Assembly (NCBI GenBank): GCA_963575745.1
Contig: CAUYUJ010003670.1
Location: forward strand, 199,144-263,143
Length of the DNA: 64,000 nt
Reading direction: 5' to 3'
Origin: Prorocentrum cordatum
Lineage: Eukaryota > Sar > Dinophyceae > Prorocentrales > Prorocentraceae
Positions 12,161-24,089 of the stretch are shown piece by piece. The number at the start of each line of letters is the position of its first letter. The first letter of the stretch is position 1. A program made the position numbers and the translations under genes. A model generated the notes under the pieces. That model ran no database searches and was not told the origin of the DNA. It saw only the letters and a list, made by a program, of their open reading frames with translations.

Positions 12161-12366
12161 CGACCCGTCGATCCGAAGAAGCAGACATGGCATAGGCTTA
12201 AAAAGTTTCGGAGGTCCACGCGAGTTTCTTGGATCTGCGCTGGGCCCCGTGGCGGTGCCTCCGGCGCCGCCCCCGGCGCGCTCCCCGTGCCAGGGAGGGG
12301 GGTCTAGCGGAGATCACAGAAAAATCTGCGCGGACCTTCGAAAGTTTATGTTTATTCAGTCTTTTT

Positions 12367-14711
12367 CCCGGAAAGGGCGCGGGCCCAGGGTTCTCTTTTA
12401 GTAGGTTAACCCCCCGGCCCCCCTGCGACATGGGCCGGCGAAATTATTTTGCGATAAATTACGTGCGGAAGGTGGGCCGGCGAATTAAAATTTGAGGATG
12501 TCCCTAGCGAAACGCTTGTTTTTCAGAATTTGTTGAGGATGTCTCGAGCGAAACGCTGGTTTTGCAGAGTTGGGGATGTCTCGAGCGAAACGCTTGTTTT
12601 CAGAATTTGTTGAGGATGTCTCGAGCGAAACGCTGGTTTTGCAGAGCCGACCGCGACGCGGAAAAGCGCCCCGCGCGCAGGAATTCCGATGATGTTTCGC
12701 GCGTGCCGCGTCCCGCGCGCAGGAATTTCGAGGATGTCTCGACTAATTCGTTTGTTTTGCTAGGATTTCCTTGAATTTTGGCAGGATGTCTCGAGCGAAA
12801 TGCTTGTCTTTCATAATTTGTTGAAGACGTTTCGAGCGAACCGCTGGTTTTGCAAAATTGGGGGATGTCTCGAGCGGGGGCCTCGTGGGGGGCCTCGTGG
12901 GGGTCCAGAATTCAGAGGATGTCTCAGGCGAAATGCTTGTTTACACGTCCCGCTCGCAAGAATTTCGAGGATGTCTCGCGCGTCCGCGCCCCGCGCGCAG
13001 GAATTCTGAGGATGTTGGCAGGATGTCTCGAGCGAAACGCTTGTCCCAGCACGTTCCGTAGCGCGTCCCCTTGGCACGTCCCGCGGTGCGTGCCCGTGGT
13101 ACGTCCCCTGGCACGTCGCTTGGCGGGTCCCTTGGGACGTTCCGCGGCGCGTCCTCCTGGCATGTCCCCTTGTCAATTAGCTCTGGGGCAGCTACTATGT
13201 GTTCAGGCAGCTCGAGCTTAAGATTCAGATCAGGACTCGGATGCAGAGGAGGACTCGATCCACGAGGCTATAGAGCACAATCGCGGCATGGCACATCGCA
13301 AGTCAGCACGGCGCAGCACAGCACAGACTTCGGCACAGTACATCAAGATCGATAGACTCAGCATTGCAACTTGGCACGTTCCTTGGCACGTTCCGTGGGG
13401 CGTCCCTTGGCGAGTCCCCCTGGCACGTCGCGTGGCGCGTCCCCTGGCACGTCCCGCGGCACGTCCATTGGCACGTTCCGTAGCGCGTCTCCTTGGCACG
13501 TCCCGCGGTGCGTGCCCATGGCACGTCCCCTGGCACGTCGCTTGGCGTGTCCTTTGGGACGTTCCGCGGCGCGTCCTCCTGGCATGTCCCCCTGTCGATT
13601 AGTTCTGGGGCAGCTACTATGTGTTCAGGCAGCTCGAGCTTAAGATCCAGATCAGTTCGGTCAGGACTCGGATGCAAAGAGGACTCGATCCACAACGCTA
13701 TCTAGAGCACACTCGCGGCATGGCACATCGCAGTTCAGCACGGCGCAGCACAGCACATATTTCGGCATGGTACATCAAGATCGATACACTCAGCATTGCA
13801 ACTTGGCACGTTCCGTGGGGCGTCCCTTGGCGAGTCCCCCTGGCACGTCGCGTGGCGCGTCCCCTGGCACGTCCCGCGGCACGTCCATTGGCACGTTCCG
13901 TAGCGCGTCTCCTTGGCACGTCCCGCGGTGCGTGCCCATGGCACGTCCCCTGGCACGTCGCTTGGCGTGTCCTTTGGGATGTTCCGCGGCGCGTCCTCCT
14001 GGCATGTCCCCCTGTCGATTAGTTCTGGGGCAGCTACTATGTGTTCAGGCAGCTCGAGCTTAAGATCCAGATCAGTTCGGTCAGGACTCGGATGCAAAGA
14101 GGACTCGATCCACAACGCTATCTAGAGCACAATCGCGGCATGGCACATCGCAGTTCAGCACGGCGCAGCACAGCACAGATTTCGGCATGGTACATCAAGA
14201 TCGATACACTCAGCATTGCAACTTGGTACGTTTCCTGGGGCGTCCCTTGGCGAGTCCCCCTGGCACGTCGCGTGGCGCGCCCCCTGGCACGTCCCGCGGC
14301 ACGTCCATTGGCACGTTCCGTAGCGCGTCCGCTTGGCACGTCACCCGGTGCGTGCCCATGGCACGTCCCCTGGCACGTCGCTTGGCGCGTCCCTTGGGAC
14401 GTTCCGCGGCGCGTCCTCCTGACATGTCCCCTCTGTCGATTGGTTCTGGGGCAGCTACCATCTGCTCAGTCAGCTCGAGCTTAAGATCCAGATCAATGCG
14501 GTCAGGACTCGGATGTTAAGGAAGACTCGATCCACGACGCTATGTAGAGCACAATCGCGGTATGGAACATCGCAGTTCAGCACGGTGCAGCACAGCACAG
14601 CCCCTGGCACAGTACATTAAGATCGATACATTCTGCATTGCATTTGCCCGTCGCCCAATCAAGCGTCTTTGAACAGTTGCCATGCCTTACATTCCTATAT
14701 TCCTTTCCGGG
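12367..14711 (+). mobile_element. Composite satellite element A with short inverted ends
   Basis: It starts with CCCGGAAAGG (12367-12376) and ends with CCTTTCCGGG (14702-14711). In order it holds a leader with GCCCAGGGTTCTCTTTTAGT; a 40-bp array at about 12497-13040 built on GGATGTCTCGAGCGAAACGC; and higher-order units of about 421 bp marked by GTGTTCAGGCAG at 13199, 13621 and 14041 (diverged at 14462). Each higher-order unit contains many roughly 20-bp GGCACGTCCCGTGG sub-repeats followed by a non-repeated stretch that includes CTCGAGCTTAAGATCCAGAT. The tail carries GCATTTGCCCGTC and TATTCCTTTCCGGGTTCG. The order matches 19515-23236. No protein is credible. Calling it mobile is inference from the shared ends and order. 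Confidence 0.75.
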
Positions 14712-15420
14712 TTCGTGGGTCGATCATGTCTTCTTATAGGACTCTAGGAATGGAGCCCGAGGTCGCGCCTGCGTTCGCCTCTGGCGTTTTGCTGCACCTG
14801 TGATCGGTGAGCTGCGCCCTATTTATATAGCCCACATTGGGCAGCAGGGGCACGACAGGAAGATCGTGCCGACCAGTCGGGGATGGATTTGAGGATGGGG
14901 AGGATGGGGAGGAGCGTTCGCCCCTGGCTGATTACTTCCTCCTCGCTGTTTGCGCATATGTCGTGTGATCCTTCAGGAACGCTGCCACAGTGGTGAGCAG
15001 CACCTCGTGGGGAGCGACACTTCGAAGGCCTGCAATATAGTGAAGAAGAGACACCGTACAAGAGAGCTAGACGTGCTCAAGTACCCAAAGTCCAAATTGG
15101 CGCGTTCTGAGGTGTGGAATCTCGAAGAGGGCGTCTGTTTGCTTGTTGATGATCACGATGTGGCTGGGGAGTTCTGCTCACCATTGTTTTGACATGGTGT
15201 CTGGAGGAATTGCACGACTCATGGCAGCTACGAATAATGCCACGAAGCTTTCATATTTCACGAAGAGCGCCACTGGCTCTCCCTAATGTCAATGGGGGGT
15301 GTTCGTGGACCCCCGCCCTCCCAGTACACTCCCCCTCACCTGTCTTGCGCTGGCCAGGGGGGGAGGGGGAGTCTCCCCTTCCCTCCCTTTGGTGCGAGCG
15401 CGCTCTGGCGCGTGGGAGTG
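14712..15420. other. No confident gene; unassigned ORF at 14950-15192
   Basis: 14748-14830 is copy 2 of the dispersed block at 12085. An 80-codon plus-strand frame at 14950-15192 has mixed composition but no motif I recognise and no supporting splice or start context. It is not called as a gene. Confidence 0.4.
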
Positions 15421-16110
15421 GATTAGGGGGCTCGGATGCTGGGTTTTAGGGTCAAGGTGTAGGGTTGACGTTAGTGCGTAGGGTTAGGTTTGGGGGTTGG
15501 GGAGTTGGGTTTGAGATGTTTGTGTTTAGGGTTCAGTTTGGGGTCAGGATGTCAGGGTTAGGCTTTTAGCGATTAGGTTTGCGTGTTGTGGTTAGGGTTA
15601 GGGCCGATGGTGAAAGTTTAGGTCTTTCGGGTGTTAGGATTAGTGTTGTGGTGTCGGGTTTCGGTGCGGTGCTCAGGAATATTGCTAGGGTGCTCGGGCT
15701 AGGGTAGTAGGGCTCAGTGTGTCAGGGTTTAGTGTTTGTGATCAGGGTTAGGAGGCCAGGGAGTGCTATAGTTAGGGTGCTGGGTGTTCGGATGAGGGAT
15801 TCTAGCCTTCGTTCGTGCTTATGGTTATGGGTTCGAATGCGGCGGTTAGGGTTAGGTTTGGGGGCCAGGGTTACGGCTTGGGTGTTAGGGTCAGGGTGCC
15901 AGTGTTTAGGGTGTTAGGGTTAGTGATTCGGGTTCAGGTTCTTTGGTTGAAGTTAGTGTTTGGGTTAGAGAGATTTCGTGTGCGAGGATTTCGGGAATCG
16001 TGCTTGGGTATTCGAGGTCGGGTTATCGTTGAGGGTCAGGGTTTGGGGTCTGGGTCGGGTTGAGTTGTTAGGGTTCGGGTGTTAGGGCTCGGATATTAGG
16101 GTCGGGGATT
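15421..16110 (+). repeat. Degenerate telomere-like TTTAGGG/TTAGGG tract
   Basis: G-rich on the plus strand throughout. GTTAGGGTTAGGG, TTTAGGGTT, GTGTTAGGGTTAG and variants repeat many times with substitutions. Dinoflagellate telomeres are reported to use TTTAGGG. This tract is too diverged to be an active chromosome end and is internal to the window. Confidence 0.75.
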
Positions 16111-18183
16111 CGGAGCTACAAGGGCGGAAGGATGAGGTCCAGCTTTCGACCCGAATGGGGGGAGTGGTGGGGGCTCCATCCGCCAGCACGAAATGGGGAT
16201 GGCGGGGGGGTGAACCTTCATTCCTTGGACAGGGGGGTAGCAGGGTTCCTGGAGGACGGATCGCGAAATGGTTTGGGTGTGGAGGGTGGGGGGATCCCAG
16301 ACGGCGGACCAGGGAACGTTGTGGAGAGGGGGGGTCCCCCCTCCATTGTGAGGGGATCCCCCCTCCATTTGGTGGAATAAGCGGCGCACTCTCATGATTT
16401 CTTCCCTTCTCAATGTCCTGCGATCAGCAACTGGTGCGCGGTGCACTGACTGCTAGTGCGGATCCCGCCACAAGGTCAGCACGGCTGTTGGCCACTGTTG
16501 TTGTCTTCGGCGTCGTCGGGGTGCCGATTTCGAGTTGGAGCGTGAACCTCACAGGTTTGTCTTTCCATCGAGCGAGAACCGAGTGTGAACAGTACTTAGG
16601 GAGCCCCTCTGTACTTTGTATTTCCAACGCGAAAGTTGGGCAGCAGCTTCAGAGAGCGTCGCCTCGGTGCGCTTTCATGAGTTCCATGCTTCCCGTCGTT
16701 GGAAATTGAACTGCAAAAGAGTTCCCTATTTCTCGAGAGTTTGATGTCCGCGATCCTGCGAGGAGGAAAGTGTGCCCGCTCTGCCTTTTGGGCGCCGTCA
16801 TGTCTTTGAACAGTTTTGCGCGTGTGTGCACAAGGCGGGTGCTTATTGGGCCCCGTGCCTTTCTGTTGTCGGTGAATTTTGATGCTGCTCGGCGAGTGCA
16901 CGCACTCCTCCATCTCTGAGCTGGCGCAGGTGGTCCAGCCGTTTGGTCCTTGGTGGCACGGCGTAGTCGCCAGCAACCGAGTTGTAAGCGCTAGGCGATC
17001 CGAGCCGCTCGTGGTTTCGAGTTCGGCTTCGACGCAGAGACAAGTGCCGCCTTGTCTCTTCAATCTGGCACGCGTGTGCTGGTCGAGTGTGTGCTGGCGT
17101 GTTTGAGCACGTGAACGTTACCCGAACTGGTGCCCGATTGGAGCCACAGTGGAGATGCCGTGGTCGGCGTTCTGAGTGGAGTGCTAGTTTTGGCCACGTC
17201 TGGGGCTCCGAAGGGACCCAACACATGAGAGTTGCCCGCCTTTGTCTTTCAGAACATCCGCCGATTCAACGTATTCGGGCGCGCAGGTACTAAAATGTGC
17301 CACCGACGTGCTTCGCTTGTGCAGCTGAGGAGCTGCCCGCGTGTCATTCCTTCTCGCTGCCGCTGGGCCTTCTGCTCTCTTCGCCCGTGTCTTCCGAACA
17401 GACATCCCCCAGCACAGTCATGCAGCCAACACCGCAAACAGTGACTCTCCTTGCCAACAGGTGCCCCATCCGAGCTTTCGTAATCGGTGTTTATCTGGAT
17501 GCATCTATTGTATGTGCAGCGTCCCCGGGAACCTTCGACACTGACTGATATTGCACAGTACCTTCTCAATCCCCGTCCCATCTCCGCTTCCTCTTGGGTA
17601 TTGTCCGCACTCGGCGCAGTGTTCTTATGCAAGTCTTCACTTTTCATTGCATCCCCCTCTTGCGCGATGAATTGGTCGCCTCTCCCGCTATATTGTCTGA
17701 TTGGTAGCTCCATCCAACGCGCCGGAGTCAACCGCACATTGGCACAGCTCTCCTCCTATGTCTCTCTTTGAGATCGTTGTCTTGCTCTCCTCTCCCTCAT
17801 CCTTTTCTTCCAGTCGGTGTTCGGCGCACGGCGCGTTTTACGATACATAGTGATCCTGTGTGGGATCTGAGGGCGCAGAGTTCTCAAGCCTTTATTCTGA
17901 TTGTCAGTTGGCTTGCAATGGGCTCGTGCGTTTATGCCCCTCTGTTGCCCCTTTATTGCCAGCATCTCGGCCAAGCGCCGGTTGAAGCATGAGTTGTTAT
18001 CCGTGTGCAGGTTCTGCGAGGAGGCCCACCTGACTATGTTTGAAGCCTTCGGGATGCAAACTTGTCCAGTGATGTTATGGCGTCGCGCTTCGGAGAGTAA
18101 AATGGGCGTTGCTGCGAGACTACGTACTTTGACTCTTTCCGATATCCGAGGGCGTGAACTCCTTCGTGTGATTGGGTGTCTTT
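16111..18183. other. No recognisable gene in about 2 kb
   Basis: Non-repetitive DNA apart from two copies of TCCCCCCTCCATT near 16336-16370. Frames of 60-160 codons occur on both strands and overlap each other. None shows a domain, splice-site pattern or family I recognise. Confidence 0.5.
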
Positions 18184-18480
18184 CCGAACCATCCTGTGGC
18201 GTTGGGTCCTCATTCATCCTTCTCCTCCTCATCCTCCTCCTCCTCCGCCACGCGCCCTCCATCCTCCTCCTTCCTCCTCCTCCTCATTTTCCTTCTCCCT
18301 CCTCCCTCCTCCCTCTGCGCTCCGCATGTCTCTGCTTCGGCGCACCCCTGACACGTTTCGTGGGCCCACAGGATCTCCACCTAAGGCTCCAGTGTGTGCG
18401 TCCAGACGGGGCCTCTCACCCATCTCAGCGCACCCAGTGTGTGCGTCCAGACGGAGCTCCGCCTAAGACTCCAGTGAGTG
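18184..18480 (+). repeat. Minisatellite element E5, short copy
   Basis: Leader GAACCATCCTGTGGCGTTGG, then a CTCCTC-rich tract (18210-18310), start unit CTCCGCATGTCTCTGCTTCG and CACGTTTCGTGGGCCCACAG, then only two or three short units with GTGTGCGTCCAGACGG. It keeps the E1-E4 order but has almost no array and no visible tail. Confidence 0.85.
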
Positions 18481-18589
18481 TGTCTATATGCGTCGACCTC
18501 GCTCAAGATATTCCCACCACTGCCTTGCGGCGCGGACAGCAAGTATTGCCTGTGCCTTGTCTCCACGGAGATCAAGGAGCTCGCTTAGT

Positions 18590-18845
18590 TAGCTCGGGGG
18601 CAAAGCAGTCTAAAGCAATGGGAAGCCATGCGATGCAAAGCAATGCAACGCAATGGAAAGCCATGCGATGTACAGCAATGCAATGCGTGCAGCAATGCTG
18701 TGCTTTGCAGTGCAAAGCAGTGCAACGGCAACGCAACGCAATGCAACGCGATGCACAGCAGTGCAACGCCATGCGTTGCAATGCAACGCGGTGCAGATCC
18801 ACGCAGACCAAGGCAAACCAGTGTAGATCGATGCAGACCAACGCA
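18590..18845 (+). repeat. GCAATGCAACGCAATG short repeat
   Basis: Overlapping GCAATGCAACGC, AGCAATGCGATGC and AGCAGTGCAACGC words. A similar tract lies at 63200-63400. Confidence 0.9.
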
Positions 18846-19045
18846 CAGCGGGTGGCGGCGCTGGGCGGCTACGGGCGGCCACAAGCCGGCGGGGGCGGCA
18901 CCGGGGCCCCCGATGGACGGCGGCGACGGGCGGCCGCGAGCGGGCCGGGGCGGCACCCGGGGCCTCGACGGCTGGCCGCGGAGGGCGGCGACGGGCGGCC
19001 ACGAGCCGGCTGCGGTGGCACGGGAGGTCGGGTGCCTCGGCAGCG
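18846..19045 (+). repeat. GC-rich 54-63 bp tandem repeat, about 3 units
   Basis: GGCGGCGACGGGCGGCCACG followed by AGCCGGC and GGCGGCACCCGGGGC recurs near 18876, 18930 and 18993. Open frames are Gly/Arg/Ala low complexity. Confidence 0.8.
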
Positions 19046-19514
19046 GAGTGAGAGGTCCTAAGTGCAAGTGCTGTTCGGGGGAGGTGCTCCCAAAGCGGGG
19101 TCCAGGATGCAGAGAAAACGGCCCGAGTGGGTTCACGAATGGCAGACTGAGTCGCCGAGGTTGCCCCAGAAGCCTTCGGGATTCGCCGGGAGCGGCCCCT
19201 GAGATCGCCCAAATGGCTCTCAAGAAGGAACAACTGTAGATTTCCACGTGTGTTTGACAGGTTTTCGCACTATTCAACAGTTGGGGTTCTCATATGGAGC
19301 GCCGGCTACGGCGCAACATGCTCTCTGTAGGGGGAGGGCCTCTTCCGAGGGAGGAAGGGGATAAGGGAGGGCTCGGAGGGTCTGGCGCCGAGGATCCGGG
19401 CTCGAGGGTCGAGAATTGTGCACCATTTTGGTTTCTTGGGGCCTCCTGAAGCTTCGAGAGGAGGAGTCGAGGTCATGGGATCGAGGGTCGAGGATTTCGG
19501 ATGTGGCTTTTTTT
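19046..19514. other. Spacer with GAGGGTCGAG motif repeats
   Basis: GGCTCGAGGGTCGAGAATT and GATCGAGGGTCGAGGATT are short direct repeats. No gene seen. Confidence 0.5.
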
Positions 19515-20165
19515 CCCGGAAAGGGCGCCAGCCCAGGGTTTTCTTTTAGTTGGTAAACCTGTCCCCGGTGCCTCAACTGAGGTGGGCCTGCGGATTCTTT
19601 CCCTGATAAATAGCGAGGTCGAGGTGGGCCGGCGGATTTAAATGTGAGGATGTCTCAAGCGAAACGCTTGTTTTTCACAATTTGTTGAGGATGTCTCGAG
19701 CGAAACGCTGGTTGTGCAAAGTTGGGGATGTCTCGAGCGAAACGCTTGTTTTCAGAATTTGTTGAGGATGTCTCGAGCGAAATATTGGTTTTGCAGAGCC
19801 GACCGCGACGCGGAAAAGCGCCCCGCGCACAGGAATTCCGAGGATGTCTCGCGCGTGCCGCGTCCCGCGCGCAGGAATTTCGAGGATGTCTCGACTAATT
19901 CGTTTGTTTTTCAAGATATCTTTGAATTTTGGCAGGATGTCTCGAGCGAAATGCTTGTTTCTCATACTTTGTTGAGGATGTCTCGAGCGAAACGCTGGTT
20001 GTGCAAAGTTGGGGATGTCTCGAGCGGGCGCCTCGTGGGGGGCTAGAATTTAGAGGATGTCTCAAGCGAAATGCTTGTTTTCACGTCCCGCTCGCAGGAA
20101 TTCCGAGGATGTCTCGCGCGTGCCGCGTCCCGCGCGCAGGAATTTTTAGAATGTCTTTATTAATT

Positions 20166-20595
20166 CCCTACCTAGGCTCTGCCTAGAAGGGTTCTTACTC
20201 TCTAGCTTAAAGGGGCCGGGCAGTGGAAAGCGCCCCGGGCGGTTCCCCCAGTCCCCTGGGAGCCAAGCAAAAGCAACAGCAAAGGTAAAAGCAAACGCGC
20301 GGTTCCCCCAGTTGCGCTCCCTGGGTGCCAAGCAAAAGCAAAAGCAAAGGCAAAAGTGAAGGCAAAAGCGAAGGCAAAGCAAAAGCATAGCATAGCATAG
20401 CATAGCATAGCATAGCATAGCGCAGCATAGCATAGCGCAGCATAGCATAGCGCAGCATAGCATAGCGCAGCATAGCATAGCATACCATAGCCTAGCCTAG
20501 CCCAGCATAGCATTGCGCAGCATAGCATAGCATAGCATAGCATAGCAGAGCATAGCATAGCATAGCAAAACATAGCATAGCGCAACACAGCATCC

Positions 20596-20628
<33 letters not shown>

Positions 20629-20843
20629 ATATATATGTACTATATAGATATGTGTGTGTGTGTGTGTGCGCACGTATGTTCCATGCTACTACTACTACTA
20701 CTACTACCGCTACTGTTACAACTACGACGATGAGGAGGAGGAGGAGGAGGACGGCGTTTACCGCTCCTAGTAATGTTGCTTTCCTAGAGGCTCCAACTCC
20801 CAGGCAGGGCCGCACTGGGATTTTTTTTTTTTTTTTTTTTTTT
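20166..20843 (+). mobile_element. CCTAGG-ended element, copy 1
   Basis: It begins CCCTACCTAGGCTCTGCC and continues with TTACTCTCTAGCTTAAAGGG and CGGTTCCCCCAGTCCCCTGG. The core is microsatellite: AAAGCA, CATAG, CTG, GT, CTA and GAG runs. It ends TGCTTTCCTAGAGGCTCC, CCCAGGCAGGG, CCGCACTGGGAT and a T tract. The end CCCAGGCAGGG is the inverted complement of the start CCCTACCTAGG at 9 of 11 positions. Relatives are at 21144 and 60220. Confidence 0.7.
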
Positions 20844-21143
20844 CCTTCTTTTTGTTGTTTTGTTTTTTGTTTTTATATATATATATATAAGGATTTATAT
20901 GAATGTTGGCAGGATGTCTCGAGCGAAACGCTTGTTTTTCATAATTTGTTGAGGCTGTCTCGAGCGAAACGTTGGTTTTGCAAACTTGGGGGATGTCTCG
21001 AGCGGGCGCCTCGTGGGGGGCCAGAATTTAGAGGATGTCTCAAGCGAAATGCTTGTTTTCACGTCCCGCTCGCAGGGATTCCGAGGATGTCTCGCGCGTG
21101 CCGCGTCCCGCGCGCAGGAATTTTTAGAATGTCTTTATTAATT

Positions 21144-21642
21144 CCCTACCTAGGCTCTGCCTAGAAGGGTTCTTACTCTCTAGCTTAAAGGGGCCGGGCA
21201 GTGGAAAGCGCCCCGGGCGGTTCCCCCAGTCCCCTGGGAGCCAAGCAAAAGCAACAGCAAAGGTAAAAGCAAACGCGCGGTTCCCCCAGTTGCGCTCCCT
21301 GGGTGCAAGCAAAAGCAAAAGCAAAGGCAAAAGTGAAGGCAAAAGCGAAGGCAAAGCAAAAGCATAGCATAGCATAGCATAGCATAGCATAGCATAGCAT
21401 AGCATAGCGCAGCATAGCATAGCGCAGCATAGCATAGCGCAGCATAGCATAGCGCAGCATAGCATAGCATACCATAGCCTAGCCTAGCATTGCGCAGCAT
21501 AGCATAGCATAGCATAGCATAGCATAGCATAGCATAGCAAAACATAGCATAGCGCAACACAGCATCCACTACTGCTGCTGCTGCTGCTGCTATATATCTG
21601 TACTATATAGATATGTGTGTGTGTGCGCACGTATGTTCCATG

Positions 21643-21727
<85 letters not shown>

Positions 21728-21840
21728 CGCTACTGTTACAACGACGACGATGAGGAGGAGGAGGAGGAGGACGGCGTTTACCGCTCCTAGTAATGTTGCT
21801 TTCCTGGAGGCTCCAACTCCTAGGCAGGGCCGCATTTTTT
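21144..21840 (+). mobile_element. CCTAGG-ended element, copy 2
   Basis: Starts 978 bp after copy 1 with the same flank (GAATGTCTTTATTAATT). It therefore arose by segmental duplication rather than independent insertion. The core differs in microsatellite length: CTA is much longer (21641-21727) and CTG and GT are shorter. The 3' end is CCTAGGCAGGG, CCGCAT and a short T tract, then (TA)n. Confidence 0.75.
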
Positions 21841-21875
<35 letters not shown>

Positions 21876-23236
21876 GGATTTATATGAATGTTGGCAGGAT
21901 GTCTCGAGCGAAACGCTTGTTTTTCATAAATTGTTGAGGCTGTCTCGAGCGAAACGTTGGTTTTGCAAACTTGGGGGATGTCTCGAGCGGGCGCCTCGTG
22001 GAGGGTTAGGATTCAGAGGATGTCTCGGGCGAAATGCTTGTTTTCACGTCCCGCTCGCAGGGATTCCGAGGATGTCTCGCGAGTGCCGCGACCCGCGCGT
22101 AGGAATTTTGAGGATGTCTAGATAAATTCGTTTGGTTTGATATGATTTATTTGAATTTTGGTAGAATGTCTCGAGCGAAACGCTTATTTTTCATACTTTG
22201 TTGAGGATGTCTCGAGCGAAACGCTGGTTTTGCAAACTTGGGGAATGTCTCGAGCGGGCGCCTCGTGGGGTGCCAGAATTCAGAGGATGTCTCAGGCGAA
22301 ATGCTTGTTTTCACGTCCCGCTCGCAGGAATTCCGAGGATGTCTCGCGCGTGCCGCGTCCCGCGCGCAGGAATTCTGAGGATTTTGGCAGGATGTCTCGA
22401 GCGAAACGCCTGTCCTCCGTAGCGCGTCCCCTTGGCACGTCCCGCGGTGCGTCCCCATGGCACGTCCTTGGCATGTCGCTTGGCGCGTCCCTTGAGACGT
22501 TCCGCGTCGCGTCCTCCTGGCATGTCCCCCAGTCAATTGGCTCTGGGGCAGCTACTATGTGTTCAGGCAGCTCGAGCTAAGGTCCAGATCAGTTCGGTCA
22601 GGACTCGGATGCAAAGGAGGACTCGATCCACGAGGCTATAGAGCATAATCGCGGCACGGTACATCGCAATTCAGCACGGCGCAGCACAGAACATCTTTCG
22701 GCACGGTACATCAAGATCGATACACTCAGCATTGCAACTTGGCACGTTCCTTGGCACGTTCCGTGGGGCGTCCCTTGACGAGTCCCCCTGGCACGTCGCC
22801 TGGCGCGTCCCCTGGCACATCCCGTGGCACATCCATTGGCACGTTCCGTAGCGCGTCCCTTTGGCACGTCCCGCGGTGCGACCCCATGGCACGTCCCTTG
22901 GCACGTCGCCTGGCGCATTCCTTGGGACGTTTCGCGGCGCGTCCTCCTGGGATGTTCCCTGTCCATTAGCTGTGGGGCAGCTACTATGTGTTCAGGCAGC
23001 TCGAGCTTAAGATCCAGATCAATTCGGTCAGGACTCGGATGCAAAGGAGGACTCGATCCACGACGCTATAGAGCACAATCGCGCCGTGGCACATCGCAAT
23101 TCAGCACGGTGCAGCACAGCACAGCCCTCGGCAGGGTACATCAAGATCGATACCTTCAGCATTGCATTTGCCCGTCACTCAATCAGGTGTCTTTGAAAAC
23201 GCTGCCATGTGTTACAGTTCTGTATTCCTTTCCGGG

Positions 23237-23920
23237 TTCGTGGATCGATCATGTTTGGGCTTCCGGAGGCGTCCTGGCACTTCTGAAGTGCACCTGGATC
23301 AGAGACTTCCAGAGACCGCCAGGGGAGCAGGGAGAGGGAGGCCGGAGAGGAGCAGGAGGAAGAAGGGGAAGGCGTAGAGGGATCGTCATAGTCGTGATGC
23401 TGTCAGCAATCGTTTTCACAGCAATATCAACAACCATGTGGAGCAGGACAAAGGAGCATGAGCAAATAGCAGAGGACGCATGGCATGATGAAGATGGACA
23501 CCCATGCCAACAATACCATGGATGGTAAGACGGTCTGACGAGACGGGCAACAAACTTCGGGCCGATCGGCCCGCCCAGAAAAGGGCGCACGATGTTAATT
23601 TCCGCTGATTCGACGGCCATGTGATCAGCCAAATTTCAATCGATCGACTTGGCAATCGCCGTGTCTCGTCAAGATCGCTTTCGGCGGCACCCCCTGGGGG
23701 TGAAGGCAGAGGGGACGGGCCTTCTCAGAAGGCTCGGAAGGCATTCCGCCTTCAGAGAAATTTTCTATCAGTCTTCTCCGAAACCACAAGAGGCTTCTCA
23801 CCAGGCAGGCGGGCTTCTCGGAAGCCCTGCCCACTCCCCACTCCTCCCCGACGCCTCTGCTCCAGCCGACTTGCGTAGATCAACCTAGCGAAATCAAGGT
23901 AACTCCCGATTCATCCATGG
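23237..23920. other. No confident gene
   Basis: Unique DNA. 23675-23740 (GGGGGTGAAGGCAGAG, then CCTTCTCAGAAGG) resembles 59380-59440. Short frames without recognised domains. Confidence 0.5.
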
Positions 23921-23924
23921 TCAA

Positions 23925-24060
23925 GGGCGCCCTCGAGGGCGCGAAGTTATTCGCGCTTCGCGCTTCGCGGTTCGGCTCCGATTCCTCCTCATCCTCCTCT
24001 TCTCCCCTTGGAGGCGGCGCGAGAGCGCGAAGTTATTCGCACTTCGCGCTTCGCGCGGCG
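23925..24060 (+). repeat. Dispersed block with GCGCTTCGC repeats, copy 1
   Basis: CAAGGGCGCCCTCGAGGGCG, (CGCTTCGCG)n, GGTTCGGCTCCGATTCCTCC and CCTCCTCTTCTCCCC. A second copy with the same order is at 25920-26045. Both copies lie upstream of the GGGAACTTT foldback elements. Confidence 0.85.
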
Positions 24061-24089
24061 CGAAGCGCGAAGCTGGGAGCCCTTGATGG

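Larger units (their letters stand above)
19515..23236 (+). mobile_element. Composite satellite element B with short inverted ends and internal duplication
   Basis: It starts CCCGGAAAGG (19515-19524) and ends CCTTTCCGGG (23227-23236), as in element A. The order is the same: leader with GCCCAGGGTTTTCTTTTAGT, GGATGTCTCGAGCGAAACGC array, GGCACGTCC higher-order units (marker GTGTTCAGGCAG at 22559 and 22988, 429 bp apart), then a GCATTTGCCCGTC tail. Within the array lies a near-identical duplication with a 978-bp step. Each half contains a CCCTACCTAGG-ended element (20166 and 21144). No protein is credible. Confidence 0.75.

Noticed and set aside
15825-15845. GGGTTCGAATGC as a tRNA B box
   Set aside because: Lies in telomere-like repeats; no matching A box or cloverleaf arms nearby. 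No tRNA or rRNA gene was found elsewhere by eye.
20640-20830. Minus-strand 62- and 81-codon frames shared by copies at 20627 and 21590
   Set aside because: They are the 3' end of the CCTAGG-ended element read through CTA/GT microsatellite; no protein evidence.
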